A stretch of 64,000 nucleotides of DNA from Streptomyces sp. G44 (GCF_016905445.1 NZ_JAFEXF010000006.1:1-64000); one strand, 5' to 3'; shown: positions 45,442-53,591, numbered from the stretch's first letter. The notes: a model not told the origin generated them from the letters alone. Program-made: numbers and translations.

Positions 45442-45720
45442 ATGAATGACATGACCGATGAAGACATCGTCCGTGCGGTACGCGGCATCGCTGCCATGGA
45501 GGCTTCCCGTGATGCGCTGGCCGTCCGGGTCACGGCGCTGCGTACCGCCACGAGCGCCGAGGACCTGGCCGCACGCGACCGCTGCGGCAACGCCATGGCG
45601 GACGCGGACGCTCAGATCCTGCTGGAGTCGATGGAGGTGCTCGACCGGCTCGGCATGACCGCCGCGGCCATGGCCTGCTCCCACGTCGCTCAGGAAGAAG
45701 GCCTCCTGCCACCCTCCTGA
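45442..45720 (+). CDS. Hypothetical small helical protein, 92 residues
   Basis: The ATG at 45442 follows GGGAGGG. The product is an alanine-rich, helical, mildly acidic protein (DEDIVRAVRGIAAMEASRDA, RCGNAMADADAQILLESMEV, LDRLGMTAAAMACSHVAQEE). No family or motif. It is 223 bp upstream of the EF-hand gene in the same direction; shared transcription is possible. Confidence 0.55.
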   Translation: MNDMTDEDIVRAVRGIAAMEASRDALAVRVTALRTATSAEDLAARDRCGNAMADADAQILLESMEVLDRLGMTAAAMACSHVAQEEGLLPPS

Positions 45721-45943
45721 CCCGCACGAAACGTCAGCAAGTTCACCTCGTCGCCTCAAGCGGAGTGACAGGGGGTGCATGAGCGGCAGCTGCATTTCCG
45801 AGGCGTACGGGACGGGCAGAGTGGGATGGGTCAATCCAACATGCGCCGACGGTCTGCGGTGTTCATACTGGAGATGATTGTGATTGCAAAGGGGCGGGTG
45901 GGGTTTCTCGAGTCCAGCAGAGCAGCAGGGAGAAAGGTGCCGC

Positions 45944-46486
45944 ATGACAGCCACTGCCAACGCTCCGATCAGCATGAAACTACAACGTCAGTTTCACGCC
46001 CTGGACACCGATCAGGACGGCTATATCGACTGGTCGGACTATGAGCGGATGCTGCAGCGTTACCGCGGCGCATACGCACTGGAGGAGTCCGATCGCAAGG
46101 TGCAGGCGCTGCGGGACGGGTACTCGGCTCTGTGGCGCGAGCTGCTGAACCGTGCGCCGGACCAGCAGCGGCTCTCAGCGACGCAGTACGTGGCGGCGAG
46201 TCAGGACATGAGGACCGGCGATTTCGACCGGACCGAGCATGTCTCTCACGCCGTGTTCGACATCATGGATGTCGACGGCGACGGCCAGATCACTCGGGAG
46301 GAGTTCTCCCGGCTCCTGGAGGTGTGGAGCGTCACCGCGCCGGAGGCGATGCAGACCTTCGACCGGATGGACGCGAACGGCGACGGCGTGATCTCCCGCC
46401 AGGAGTTCCTCGACGCCGTGCGTCAGTTCTACCACTCCGATGACCCGGAAGTTCCCGGAAGTCATTTCTTCGGGAATGTGGCATAA
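45944..46486 (+). CDS. EF-hand calcium-binding protein (calerythrin-like)
   Basis: A 180-residue cytosolic protein with three canonical EF-hand loops: DTDQDGYIDWSD (residues 21-32), DVDGDGQITREE (109-120) and DANGDGVISRQE (143-154). A degenerate second hand lies around residues 85-100. This 1-3-4 pattern is that of calerythrin and CabA-type proteins of actinomycetes, thought to buffer or sense calcium. The ATG has GGGAGAAAGG upstream. It precedes the RiPP-like operon by 114 bp; whether calcium relates to that operon is unknown. Confidence 0.93.
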   Translation: MTATANAPISMKLQRQFHALDTDQDGYIDWSDYERMLQRYRGAYALEESDRKVQALRDGYSALWRELLNRAPDQQRLSATQYVAASQDMRTGDFDRTEHVSHAVFDIMDVDGDGQITREEFSRLLEVWSVTAPEAMQTFDRMDANGDGVISRQEFLDAVRQFYHSDDPEVPGSHFFGNVA

Positions 46487-46600
46487 CCCCTGGCCGCCGT
46501 TCGCCCCCTCTCGGGCGCTGTGCCTCCTGTCCGTCTTCGGCGCTTTTCCGGCAGGGAAACCGCCGTGGACGTGAACCGACCGACCAAGAGGTGATCCAGC

Positions 46601-46858
46601 ATGGAGTTGAAGAAGACCATTACCTATCCGCGCCAGTGCGGGGGCACCGCAGTGGCTGTCTCGGCATCGGCCGCGGTCCGCGTCTCCTCATCGACAGCGG
46701 TACGGGTGGCCTCATCACCAGCGGTGCGGGTGGCCTCATCACCAGCGGTGCGGGTGGCCTCATCACCGTCGGTGCGGGTGGCCTCATCACCGTCGCCCTT
46801 GCGGGTGGCTTCCCGGTCCGGCTCTGCCCCCGCCGCGTCCGCAGGTGAAGGCGCCTGA
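46601..46858 (+). CDS. Candidate RiPP precursor with six repeated core units
   Basis: An 85-residue peptide. The first 26 residues (MELKKTITYPRQCGGTAVAV...) act as leader. Six near-repeats of eight residues follow (RVSSSTAV, RVASSPAV twice, RVASSPSV, RVASSPSPL, RVASRSGS). A short tail ends the protein. A good Shine-Dalgarno (GAGGTGAT) is 7 bases before the ATG, and its TGA overlaps the radical SAM start by one base. Multi-core precursors are typical for ribosomally made modified peptides. The frame starting ten bases earlier also repeats (GGLIT units), but its start falls within the ribosome-binding site. Confidence 0.7.
   Translation: MELKKTITYPRQCGGTAVAVSASAAVRVSSSTAVRVASSPAVRVASSPAVRVASSPSVRVASSPSPLRVASRSGSAPAASAGEGA
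46679..46825 (+). repeat. Tandem 24-bp repeats encoding the core peptides
   Basis: Near-identical 24-base units (consensus GTGCGGGTGGCCTCATCACC plus four variable bases) run in the precursor gene. Changes are mostly synonymous or switch Ala/Ser and Pro positions. Unlike a minisatellite in non-coding DNA, the unit length keeps frame. Confidence 0.85.
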
Positions 46859-48813
46859 TGCACCGCCGTCTGCCCGAGGCCGCGCCCCCAGCGCCCACCC
46901 CGGGCAGACGGTCACGCCCGCTGAGGGTCGCTCTCGTGTCACTGCCCTGGCAGCTCCTGGATCTTCCCTCACTCGCGGTGGGCATCCTGACCCGGCGGGT
47001 GCGCCAAGTACGGCCGGATGACACGGTCTTGGAGGTGCACGGCGCTCTGCGGTGGGCCGATCACCTGTACACGGCCTCGGGCGGTGAACTGTCGGCGGCC
47101 GACTACGCCGAGATCGCCGAACACGGACTGCATCACGGGATCGGCGACTGGATCTTCGCCGGTGCCCTGTACGACGATCCGTCCTGGCGCCGGGGGCAGT
47201 TCACCGCGTATGCCGAGCGCGTGCACCTTGACGACCGGCTGAGCCGACTGGCCACGCGCATGCGGCACTGCGCGGCTGACTTCGTCGAGGCGGTGGCCGG
47301 TGACCTCGCCCGCGCGCGGCCGGACGTGGTCGGCTTCACGACGACCTTCATGCAGAACGTGCCCAGCCTGGCTGTCGCCCGGCGGCTCAAGCAACTCCTG
47401 CCCGCGGTGCGCACGGTGATGGGCGGCGCCAACTGCGACGGGCCCATGGGCCGGGCACTGCACCGCAACCACCGCTTCGTCGACTACGCGGTGCGGGGCG
47501 AAGGAGAGGTGGCTTTCCCCGCCTTGTTGGACCACATCGCCGCAGGCACCCCACCTCGGGACGTGCCCGGCGTGTGCTGGTGGGACGGGCATCGACCGGT
47601 GGCCAACGCACAGCCGGCCGGTGTGGTCGCCCCTGGCCTGATCCCCGTACCGGACTACGCCGCCTGGCACCGGGCGGTGGAGGAATCCGCCTCCCGCCCG
47701 TACCTGGAGCCTCAGCTCGTCCTGGAAGGCGCCCGTGGCTGCTGGTGGGGCGAGAAGCACCAGTGCACCTTCTGCGGCCTCAACGGTTCAGCCATCGGCT
47801 TTCGCAGCAAACCCGCCGAGCAACTGTGGGCGGAGATCGGCGAGGTGGTCCGCAGCCACCGCATCCTCGACCTGGTCATGGTGGACAACATCATCGACAT
47901 GCGGTACTTCGAAGACCTGCTGCCCCGCCTGGCCGCCAGCGGCTGGGACCTGCGGGTGCACTACGAGGTGAAGTCCAACCTCAAAGCCGAGCAGATCCGC
48001 CGGCTCGTCGAAGCCTGCGTGGTCCACCTGCAACCCGGCATCGAGAGCCTCAACAGCCGGGTCCTGCAACTGATGGACAAAGGTGTCAGCGGTGCCCGCA
48101 ACGTACGGACCCTGCGCGACTGCCAGCAGGCCGGCGCCACGGTGGACTGGAACTACCTCTACGGCTTCCCCGGCGAACGCGAGCAGGACTACCGGCCCAT
48201 CCTTCGGCAGATGCCGGCCCTGGCCCACCTCCAGCCGCCCGCGGACGCCACCCGTATCGCGCTGGAGCGGTTCAGCCCCTACTTCGAGCGCCCGGAACTC
48301 GGCTTCCCCCACCGCACACCCGCCAGCTTCTACCAACATGTCTACGACCTGCCCGAGGCCGAACTCGCCGATCTCGCCTACCTCTTCGACACGCCCGCAC
48401 AGGGCATCACCGGCCGGACCGAAGCAACGCTCCACGAGTGCGTGCGACAGTGGCGAGCCGCCCATCCCCACTCCAGCCTGCTGCTCACCGGCCAGGACAC
48501 CGACCGGTACGTCATCCACGATCGCCGACACGGATGGCCCGAGCGCGACCACACACTCACCGGCTGGCAGGCCGCGGCCTACCACCTGCTCGAGCCCGGC
48601 CGCACACCCGCCGCCCTGACCCGCGCCCTGGCCGAGGCCGGTCACCCGGTCCCCGGCCAGGACACGAGCGCCTGGCTGCGCCGCATGCTCCGCCATGGCC
48701 TGGTCTTCGAAGACGGCAACCAGTACGTCACTCTCGCCCATCCCGTCACACCCGTACGCGTCCGGCCCGACGACCCCATCCCCGTCCCCGTCCCTGTAGG
48801 GACCAGCTCATGA
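46858..48813 (+). CDS. B12-dependent radical SAM RiPP maturase
   Basis: A 651-residue enzyme. Residues about 20-240 form a cobalamin-binding-like domain (VALVSLPWQLLDLPSLAVGI; MGGANCDGPMG). Then comes the radical SAM domain with iron-sulfur Cys295, Cys303 and Cys306 in GARGCWWGEKHQCTFCGLNG, the exact signature of RiPP maturation radical SAM protein 1 (TIGR03975). Such enzymes methylate unreactive carbons or otherwise modify precursor peptides. FGERE... GFPGEREQDYRPIL and IALERFSPYFERPE are also typical. It starts within the precursor stop codon and overlaps the DUF5825 gene by 4 bases. Confidence 0.93.
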   Translation: MHRRLPEAAPPAPTPGRRSRPLRVALVSLPWQLLDLPSLAVGILTRRVRQVRPDDTVLEVHGALRWADHLYTASGGELSAADYAEIAEHGLHHGIGDWIFAGALYDDPSWRRGQFTAYAERVHLDDRLSRLATRMRHCAADFVEAVAGDLARARPDVVGFTTTFMQNVPSLAVARRLKQLLPAVRTVMGGANCDGPMGRALHRNHRFVDYAVRGEGEVAFPALLDHIAAGTPPRDVPGVCWWDGHRPVANAQPAGVVAPGLIPVPDYAAWHRAVEESASRPYLEPQLVLEGARGCWWGEKHQCTFCGLNGSAIGFRSKPAEQLWAEIGEVVRSHRILDLVMVDNIIDMRYFEDLLPRLAASGWDLRVHYEVKSNLKAEQIRRLVEACVVHLQPGIESLNSRVLQLMDKGVSGARNVRTLRDCQQAGATVDWNYLYGFPGEREQDYRPILRQMPALAHLQPPADATRIALERFSPYFERPELGFPHRTPASFYQHVYDLPEAELADLAYLFDTPAQGITGRTEATLHECVRQWRAAHPHSSLLLTGQDTDRYVIHDRRHGWPERDHTLTGWQAAAYHLLEPGRTPAALTRALAEAGHPVPGQDTSAWLRRMLRHGLVFEDGNQYVTLAHPVTPVRVRPDDPIPVPVPVGTSS

Positions 48814-49430
48814 CCCACTCCTCCCCCAGCCTCGACCACCTCACGGCCATGGCACGCGCCGCCGGCCTCACCGCCCGCCCGCGCCCCGCCGTAGGCCCTC
48901 ACCGGCACAGCCGGATCTCGGTCGCCACCGGTATCACCATCGGCACCGGCACCACCGCGGGCCAGTCCGCCGCCGAGGCCGCCTTCCTGGCCTTCCTCCG
49001 CGAGTGCGCCTCCCATCAGGTCGGCGTCGACTGGTCCTGCCCACCCGCCGCCGATCTCGCCGGCCCCGCCCTCCACCACCTCCCGCCTCCCGCAGCCCCC
49101 CACCACGCCAAGGCCCCGGACCCGCACGGCACCTGGCGTCAACGCCACCGCTACGGCCTGTGCCACTTCCGCCGCGGCCCGGGCTTCGTGTCCGTCAAGG
49201 ATTCGCGTGCCCCCGACGCGACCGCCCACTTCACCCTCGACGATCCCGACCTGCGCACCGTCTTCCTGCACGCGCTGACCCCGTGGCCCGCACACCACCT
49301 CACGTCGCGCCAGCGGGAGGCCGCCCGACTCCTTGTGCACGAGAACCTCCTGTGGCAGTCCCCCGGCGGCCACCTCGTCACCCTGCCCACCAGGATGCTG
49401 CGCTGGCCCATCCCCGCCACCGCCGTCTGA
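48810..49430 (+). CDS. DUF5825-like partner of the radical SAM enzyme
   Basis: A 206-residue protein: GTTAGQSAAEAAFLAFLREC, VGVDWSCPPAADLAGPALHH, HRYGLCHFRRGPGFVSVKDS, LDDPDLRTVFLHALTPWPAH, LLVHENLLWQSPGGHLVTLP. I recall this pattern as DUF5825, encoded next to RiPP maturation radical SAM proteins in actinomycetes. It could bind precursor or assist the enzyme. No catalytic motif is visible. The start overlaps the radical SAM stop by 4 bases, so the three genes form one translation-coupled operon. Confidence 0.7.
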   Translation: MTHSSPSLDHLTAMARAAGLTARPRPAVGPHRHSRISVATGITIGTGTTAGQSAAEAAFLAFLRECASHQVGVDWSCPPAADLAGPALHHLPPPAAPHHAKAPDPHGTWRQRHRYGLCHFRRGPGFVSVKDSRAPDATAHFTLDDPDLRTVFLHALTPWPAHHLTSRQREAARLLVHENLLWQSPGGHLVTLPTRMLRWPIPATAV

Positions 49431-49626
49431 CCGGGGCCACCTGTCAGGCCACGCCCATGTCTGTCGCCGCGGGTGGCGGACGGGGATGGGTAGCTGCCGT
49501 GGGGACGGAGCTCGTGCGGTTCGTTCTCGTGGGCCCCCGTCGTATCTCGGAGGGGATACCGGCGCCGCTCTGCCGGCAGCAGAACAGTGGCCGGACCGGG
49601 CCCGACGATCACTACAGTCCGGTCCC

Positions 49627-50364
49627 ATGACGACGATTACGACGCGTCCGGTCGAGTATCCGGCCGACGGTCTGACGATGATCGGGCACCTCGCGCTCCC
49701 GGCCGGTGCCGACCGCCGCCCCGCGGTGCTGATCGGACCAGAGGGCATAGGACTCAGCGACGTCGAGCGCCGCCGGGCCGACGCTCTGGCCGAACTGGGT
49801 TACGTGGCGCTGGCCTTCGACCTTCATGGCGGGCGCTATGTGAGCGATCCCGAGGAGATGCTGGCCCGGTGCCTGCCGCTGCTCGCTGATCCCGACCGGA
49901 TGCGGGAGATCGGCCACGCGGCGCTCGACGTGCTGCGTGCCGAACCGCGGACCGACCCCGACCGGATCGCCGCCATCGGCTACGGCACCGGGGGCGCCAT
50001 CGCCCTGGAACTCGGGCGCGACGGCGTGGACCTGCGCGCGATCGGGACAGTCAACGCGACCATCACGGGCCGACCGGGCGAGGCAGCACGCATCCGCTGC
50101 CCGGTGTGGGCCGGGGTCGGATCGGAAGACCCGATCATGTCGCCCGCGCAACGGGAGGCGTACACCGCCGAGATGCAGGCCGCGGGCGTCGACTGGCGTC
50201 TGACGGTCTACGGCGGCGCCCTGCACGCCTTCCACCACCCACCGGTCGACCACACCGTGCGTCCCGGCGTCGGCTACCACCCGCGGCACGCGCGGCGAGC
50301 CTGGCGCGACATCCTCGACCTGCTCACCGAGTGCCTGCCCGTGACGGAGGGGCTGGAGGCATGA
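49627..50364 (+). CDS. Dienelactone-hydrolase-family protein lacking the nucleophile
   Basis: This 245-residue protein has the dienelactone hydrolase fold: PAVLIGPEGIGLSDVERRRA, LGYVALAFDLHGGRYVSDPE, an Asp in GVGSEDPIM and a His in GALHAFHHPP. At the nucleophile elbow the family's GxCxGG is GYGTGG, so Gly replaces Cys/Ser. It is therefore either non-catalytic or uses another residue. The ATG at 49627 is the first plausible start. It is separated from the RiPP operon by 196 bp and is not clearly part of it. Confidence 0.8.
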   Translation: MTTITTRPVEYPADGLTMIGHLALPAGADRRPAVLIGPEGIGLSDVERRRADALAELGYVALAFDLHGGRYVSDPEEMLARCLPLLADPDRMREIGHAALDVLRAEPRTDPDRIAAIGYGTGGAIALELGRDGVDLRAIGTVNATITGRPGEAARIRCPVWAGVGSEDPIMSPAQREAYTAEMQAAGVDWRLTVYGGALHAFHHPPVDHTVRPGVGYHPRHARRAWRDILDLLTECLPVTEGLEA

Positions 50365-50446
50365 CCGCGGCCACGGCCTGGAGCTCGTCCTTCCCTGCCT
50401 CCTGGACCAGATGGGCGCAGGGTGAACCGCAGTCTCGTAAAACAAA

Positions 50447-50479
50447 GGAGTCCGTACACGCTGTGCGCGTACGGACTCC
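50447..50479 (-). terminator. Intrinsic terminator of the tRNA gene
   Basis: GGAGTCCGTAC (50447-50457) pairs perfectly with 50469-50479. On the minus strand, the stem is followed by TTTGTTTTAC, a good U-tract. It begins 7 bases after the tRNA 3' end. Confidence 0.85.
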
Positions 50480-50485
50480 CGATCG

Positions 50486-50555
50486 AGCGCCGGGCAGGCC
50501 TTGCACCTGCATTTCCCCGCAGGAAGCGGGGCGTCTTTCCTTGGACCACCAACGC
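50486..50555 (-). tRNA. tRNA-Gly(UCC)
   Basis: On the minus strand a full cloverleaf can be folded over 70 nt. The acceptor stem is GCGTTGG with CCGGCGC and discriminator U73. A 3-bp D stem (GTC/GAC) is followed by anticodon stem CCCCG/CGGGG with loop CTTCCTG (anticodon UCC). The T stem is GCAGG/CCTGC. G1-C72, C2-G71, C35, C36 and U73 are the glycine identity elements known from E. coli. The T loop reads TGCAAGG instead of TTC-type, which is unusual. CCA is not encoded. A terminator follows directly. Confidence 0.8.
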
Positions 50556-50842
50556 AACGCCGGTGCCCCTGTGTCGGGGCGACCAGTTCAAGATCTACTG
50601 TATCCCATGACGCGGTTTGCAGCCACACGTGCCTGGCAGCGGCTCACGGCCGCCCCGGTCGCCGATCGTTCCGATCGGTGGTGTGATGCTGTAAGGACTC
50701 AGCCGCGCGCTGTGCGCGCCCGGCCGCGGATACCGCGGACGTCGATGTGCGGCCCCTGACCATGGCGCTCGCTTCGAATGAGCGGTGCGAGGCGGGGTAC
50801 TTGAGCGCCCACGCAGCGGTTCGCCCGGCATGAGAGGTCGAA

Positions 50843-51004
50843 ATGAGCGAGCAGACCCCATCACAGGCGGAGGGCGAACGAGAGCAAGACACGCCGACGG
50901 AGCAGTCGGCGTCTGACGCCTCCGAAGCACCCCGCACCACCCCCTCGCAGGCAGAAGGCGAAGACACGGAAGAGGAAAGCCGCGACGCCACAGGGCAGGA
51001 CTGA
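50843..51004 (+). CDS. Short acidic disordered protein, 53 residues
   Basis: The ATG at 50843 (GAGAGG upstream) opens a Glu/Ser/Thr/Gln-rich peptide (SEQTPSQAEGEREQDTPTEQ, TPSQAEGEDTEEESRDATGQ) with a repeated PSQAEGE. Its composition is that of a low-complexity stress-related protein. It is 20 bp upstream of the hemerythrin gene in the same direction, so probably the same transcript. Confidence 0.55.
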   Translation: MSEQTPSQAEGEREQDTPTEQSASDASEAPRTTPSQAEGEDTEEESRDATGQD

Positions 51005-51023
51005 GGGCGGGAGCCACAGCACC

Positions 51024-51710
51024 ATGTCCACGCATACGAGCATCCAGCACCGGACGGTCGAGCAACTGGGGGGCAGCGCCAGCGTCCTGGCACGGCAACG
51101 ACGTGATCACGCCGAGATGGACCGGCTCATGGCGCGGCACCAGGCTCTGCCGGACGGTACGGACCGTGAACGGATCCTGAAGCAGCTGGTGCAGCTCGTC
51201 TTCAGCCACGCGTTCGCGGAGGAGACCGTGCTGTGGCCCGCTGTGCGGCGCCTCGTCGCCGACGGGGACGAGCTGACCGCCCGGGTCGAGGACGAACACC
51301 AGCAGATCAACGACCTCACCACCGACATCGAACGCCTCCTCCCAGGTGACCTGGAGCGCGAGGACAAGATACGGCGGGTCTTCTCCCTGATCCGGCAGGA
51401 CATCAGGGACGAGGAAGACGAACTGCTGCCCCGCCTGGGCGACGCCGTAGACGCCGCCCAGTTGCGGCGGCTCGGCGCCGCCTGGGAGGCCGTACGCAAG
51501 AGCGCCCCCACACATCCCCACCCCGCCGTTCCCCGGCGACCACCGGGTAACGCGCTGCTCGGGGTGCCGCTGAGCGGTTACGACCGCGCACGCGACCTGT
51601 TCGGCCTCAGCACTTCCGCGGCTGCGAACAGAGCGAAAGCCGTCACGCTGACCGGTGTGCTCCTTTGCGTCGCCGCTGCCGGTGTGGCGGTGCGACGCAA
51701 ACGGCGATGA
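51024..51710 (+). CDS. Hemerythrin-domain protein with C-terminal membrane anchor
   Basis: A 228-residue protein. Residues about 20-140 form a hemerythrin-like helical bundle with iron-ligand candidates His29 (RQRRDHAEM), His and Glu in VFSHAFAEE, His in VEDEHQQIND and Glu in DEEDELLP. A polar linker is followed by a membrane segment (AVTLTGVLLCVAAAGVAV) and basic end. It may bind O2 or sense redox or NO at the membrane. It sits with a catalase-like gene downstream, suggesting a peroxide- or oxygen-stress group. Confidence 0.85.
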   Translation: MSTHTSIQHRTVEQLGGSASVLARQRRDHAEMDRLMARHQALPDGTDRERILKQLVQLVFSHAFAEETVLWPAVRRLVADGDELTARVEDEHQQINDLTTDIERLLPGDLEREDKIRRVFSLIRQDIRDEEDELLPRLGDAVDAAQLRRLGAAWEAVRKSAPTHPHPAVPRRPPGNALLGVPLSGYDRARDLFGLSTSAAANRAKAVTLTGVLLCVAAAGVAVRRKRR

Positions 51711-51774
51711 GGTCGCCCATGGATGAGCCGCTCATGGATAAGTCGCCCATGCATGATGAGGAGGGGAGCAGCGG

Positions 51775-52584
51775 GTGGGAGGCCGATTGAACGCGACAGG
51801 CGCCGCATCGCCCCGCGACCGCGCCCGGGCCGCCGCAGAACACCGGCGAGGGAGGCCGCCCGGACCCTGGCCGGTCTCCATGGAGGCCGCATTCCGTCTG
51901 GTGGCCCGGCTGCGCGGGGCCCCGGCGCTGCATCCCCGGGGGCTGACGTGCACGGCCGATCTGGACGTCGTGGATGACGGGGGCGGGCCTTGGGATGTGC
52001 CATGGCTGGATGACGCACCCAAGCGGTACACCGCGACGGTCCGCCTCTCGCGAGGGGCCGGCCTGCCCCGGCGTATGCCCGACGCGCTGGGGCTGGCCGT
52101 ACGGGTGGAACAGGTCGACGGCCCCGGCAGCCTCCTCGACCTGCTCCTGACGAGTAGTGGCCGGGGCCGGGTCACCCGCCATCTTCCGCTGCCGCGCGCG
52201 GACGCCCTCGGCGGTCCCTACTCCAGTCTGCTCACCTACCGGGTAGGGGGCGTCAGCCGCACCCTGGCCGCCTTTCCCCGCCGTACCCGCCAGGCGTCCG
52301 TCCACGGCGACCCGGAGAGTCTGGCCGAGGCGCTGGCCGCCGGGCCACTTGTCTTCGACCTGTGCGCCGAGACCACCGACCGGGCCTGGCGCCGGTTCGC
52401 CGTGCTCACGGCGCGTACTCCGCTGCCCGTACCGCGGGAACAGAGCCTCGGCTTCGACATCTACGCGCACAGCGCTCCCGGATTCACACCGGGCAACGCC
52501 TTGGCCGCCACCCGCCGCGCCGCCTACCGGGGCTCACGCGCAGGCCGCAAAGGATCGTCCAGCCCGCCCCCTCGCGTCCCCTGA
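51775..52584 (+). CDS. Catalase-fold-like protein of unknown activity
   Basis: A 269-residue protein resembling Streptomyces proteins related to the catalase fold: ARLRGAPALHPRGLTCTADL, ATVRLSRGAGLPRRMPDALG, LAVRVEQVDGPGSLLDLLLT, SLGFDIYAHSAPGFTPGNAL. The typical catalase heme Tyr and catalytic His cannot be assigned. Some databases label relatives 'phosphodiesterase', without evidence I know. GTG at 51775 with GAGGAGGGGAG upstream. It follows the hemerythrin gene by 64 bp. Confidence 0.6.
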   Translation: MGGRLNATGAASPRDRARAAAEHRRGRPPGPWPVSMEAAFRLVARLRGAPALHPRGLTCTADLDVVDDGGGPWDVPWLDDAPKRYTATVRLSRGAGLPRRMPDALGLAVRVEQVDGPGSLLDLLLTSSGRGRVTRHLPLPRADALGGPYSSLLTYRVGGVSRTLAAFPRRTRQASVHGDPESLAEALAAGPLVFDLCAETTDRAWRRFAVLTARTPLPVPREQSLGFDIYAHSAPGFTPGNALAATRRAAYRGSRAGRKGSSSPPPRVP

Positions 52585-53062
52585 CGGGACATACCCGTAT
52601 GGTCACAGCCTGCGGCAGTCCGACGCGCTGCTGCCGGCCGACGCTGCCGCGCCGGAGCAGATGGACGTCGTGGCGATCGTCCGACGGCCCACGGCGCCAT
52701 GCACCGCGCGGCGGCCGCCTGTGCCACGGCCGTGACCGGGCCAGCGGCACGGAGTCGCCGGGAACCACCTCGCCGAGCGGCTCCTCACCGGCCTCGACCT
52801 GCGCGTCACCCACCTCACCGTGAGGGTTGCCGCGCTCGTGTGTGACGCCGACGCTCCGCGCGGCCTCGCAGCCGCCCGCCGTCTGCGATCTGCGCGCCGA
52901 GGTCCGTGACGCCGGTATCACCGCGGATTCAGGTCGTCCTGGAGCTGGCTCTGGCCTTCCCCAAGCCGTGCTCGGTGCGCGGGACAAGGTCCGCGTCCTC
53001 ATCGACCGCCCGCACGAGCTCGCGCCACCGGGCGATTGCGCCTACTACGCCGACATCACCCG
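52585..53062. other. Gap with decayed coding traces
   Basis: A plus frame (52976-53126) reads RDKVRVLIDRPHELAPPGDC, AYYADITRYMGGAPVVAMTA, which is protein-like but has no start and no family I know. Upstream frames are mixed. I call no gene. Confidence 0.4.
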
Positions 53063-53376
53063 CTACATGGGCGGTGCGCCGGTAGTGGCGATGACCGCCA
53101 CCTCGGGGTGGTCCGGGGTCGGCTGACCGCGTATCGGCAGTGTGCCGCAGCCCAGGTGGCGTGCCGGGCCACGGCCAGGGCAGCCGGGAGGTCCAGCCCG
53201 AGCACGGTGACGCCCGGCACCGCGGCCAGGTGCTCCGCGTGCCCGCGGCCGGGCACGGCCGGCCTCCGCGAGCGCGCACGCGGGGGCGCACAGGGGCCAG
53301 CCGGCCTGGGCGGCATGGGACAGCCGCCTCGCCCATCGCAGGCTAGGTGACGACTGGCCCAGAAATTCGAACACAT
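53063..53376 (-). pseudogene. PIN-like protein, frameshifted
   Basis: Two frames together read MPPVEHVFEFLGQ and AACALAEAG in one. The other reads EHLAAVPGVTVLGLDLPAAL, AVARHATWAAAH, and the first frame ends TPDHPEVAVIATTGAPPM. The order resembles small PIN-type proteins of actinomycetes (acidic residues in a nuclease fold), but frame changes break it. It is next to a small helical gene (53391) on the other strand. Confidence 0.35.
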
Positions 53377-53390
53377 GCTCTACTGGCGGC

Positions 53391-53591
53391 ATGGTGCACA
53401 ACAACTACTCCCCCGAGCTCGTACAGACCCAGCGCGACTGGACCCGCACCTACCAGGCCCTCGCCCAGGCCCGCGCCGATCACAACACCGTCCTGCGACG
53501 GCGGCTCATCGGCCTCTCCCGCCGCCTTGTCCAGGACGTACCGCGTGCCGAGCAGGCCGACCTGCGCCGACGCGCCCAGGAGCCGTCATGA
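53391..53591 (+). CDS. Small charged helical protein, 66 residues
   Basis: ATG at 53391, product entirely helical and charged (YSPELVQTQRDWTRTYQALA, QARADHNTVLRRRLIGLSRR, VPRAEQADLRRRAQ). Similar short proteins occur in Streptomyces without known function; some are encoded beside PIN-like or DNA-binding genes. No ribosome-binding site stronger than GGCGGC is visible. Confidence 0.55.
   Translation: MVHNNYSPELVQTQRDWTRTYQALAQARADHNTVLRRRLIGLSRRLVQDVPRAEQADLRRRAQEPS

Noticed and set aside
46591..46848. GGLITSGA-repeat frame as the RiPP precursor
   Set aside because: Its start lies inside the ribosome-binding site of the 46601 frame and it does not end at the maturase start. Kept as an alternative in the findings.
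47574..49430. 618-residue plus-strand frame overlapping the radical SAM gene
   Set aside because: Its first two-thirds are an Arg/Pro-rich shadow of the maturase. Only the part from 48810 is a gene (DUF5825-like).
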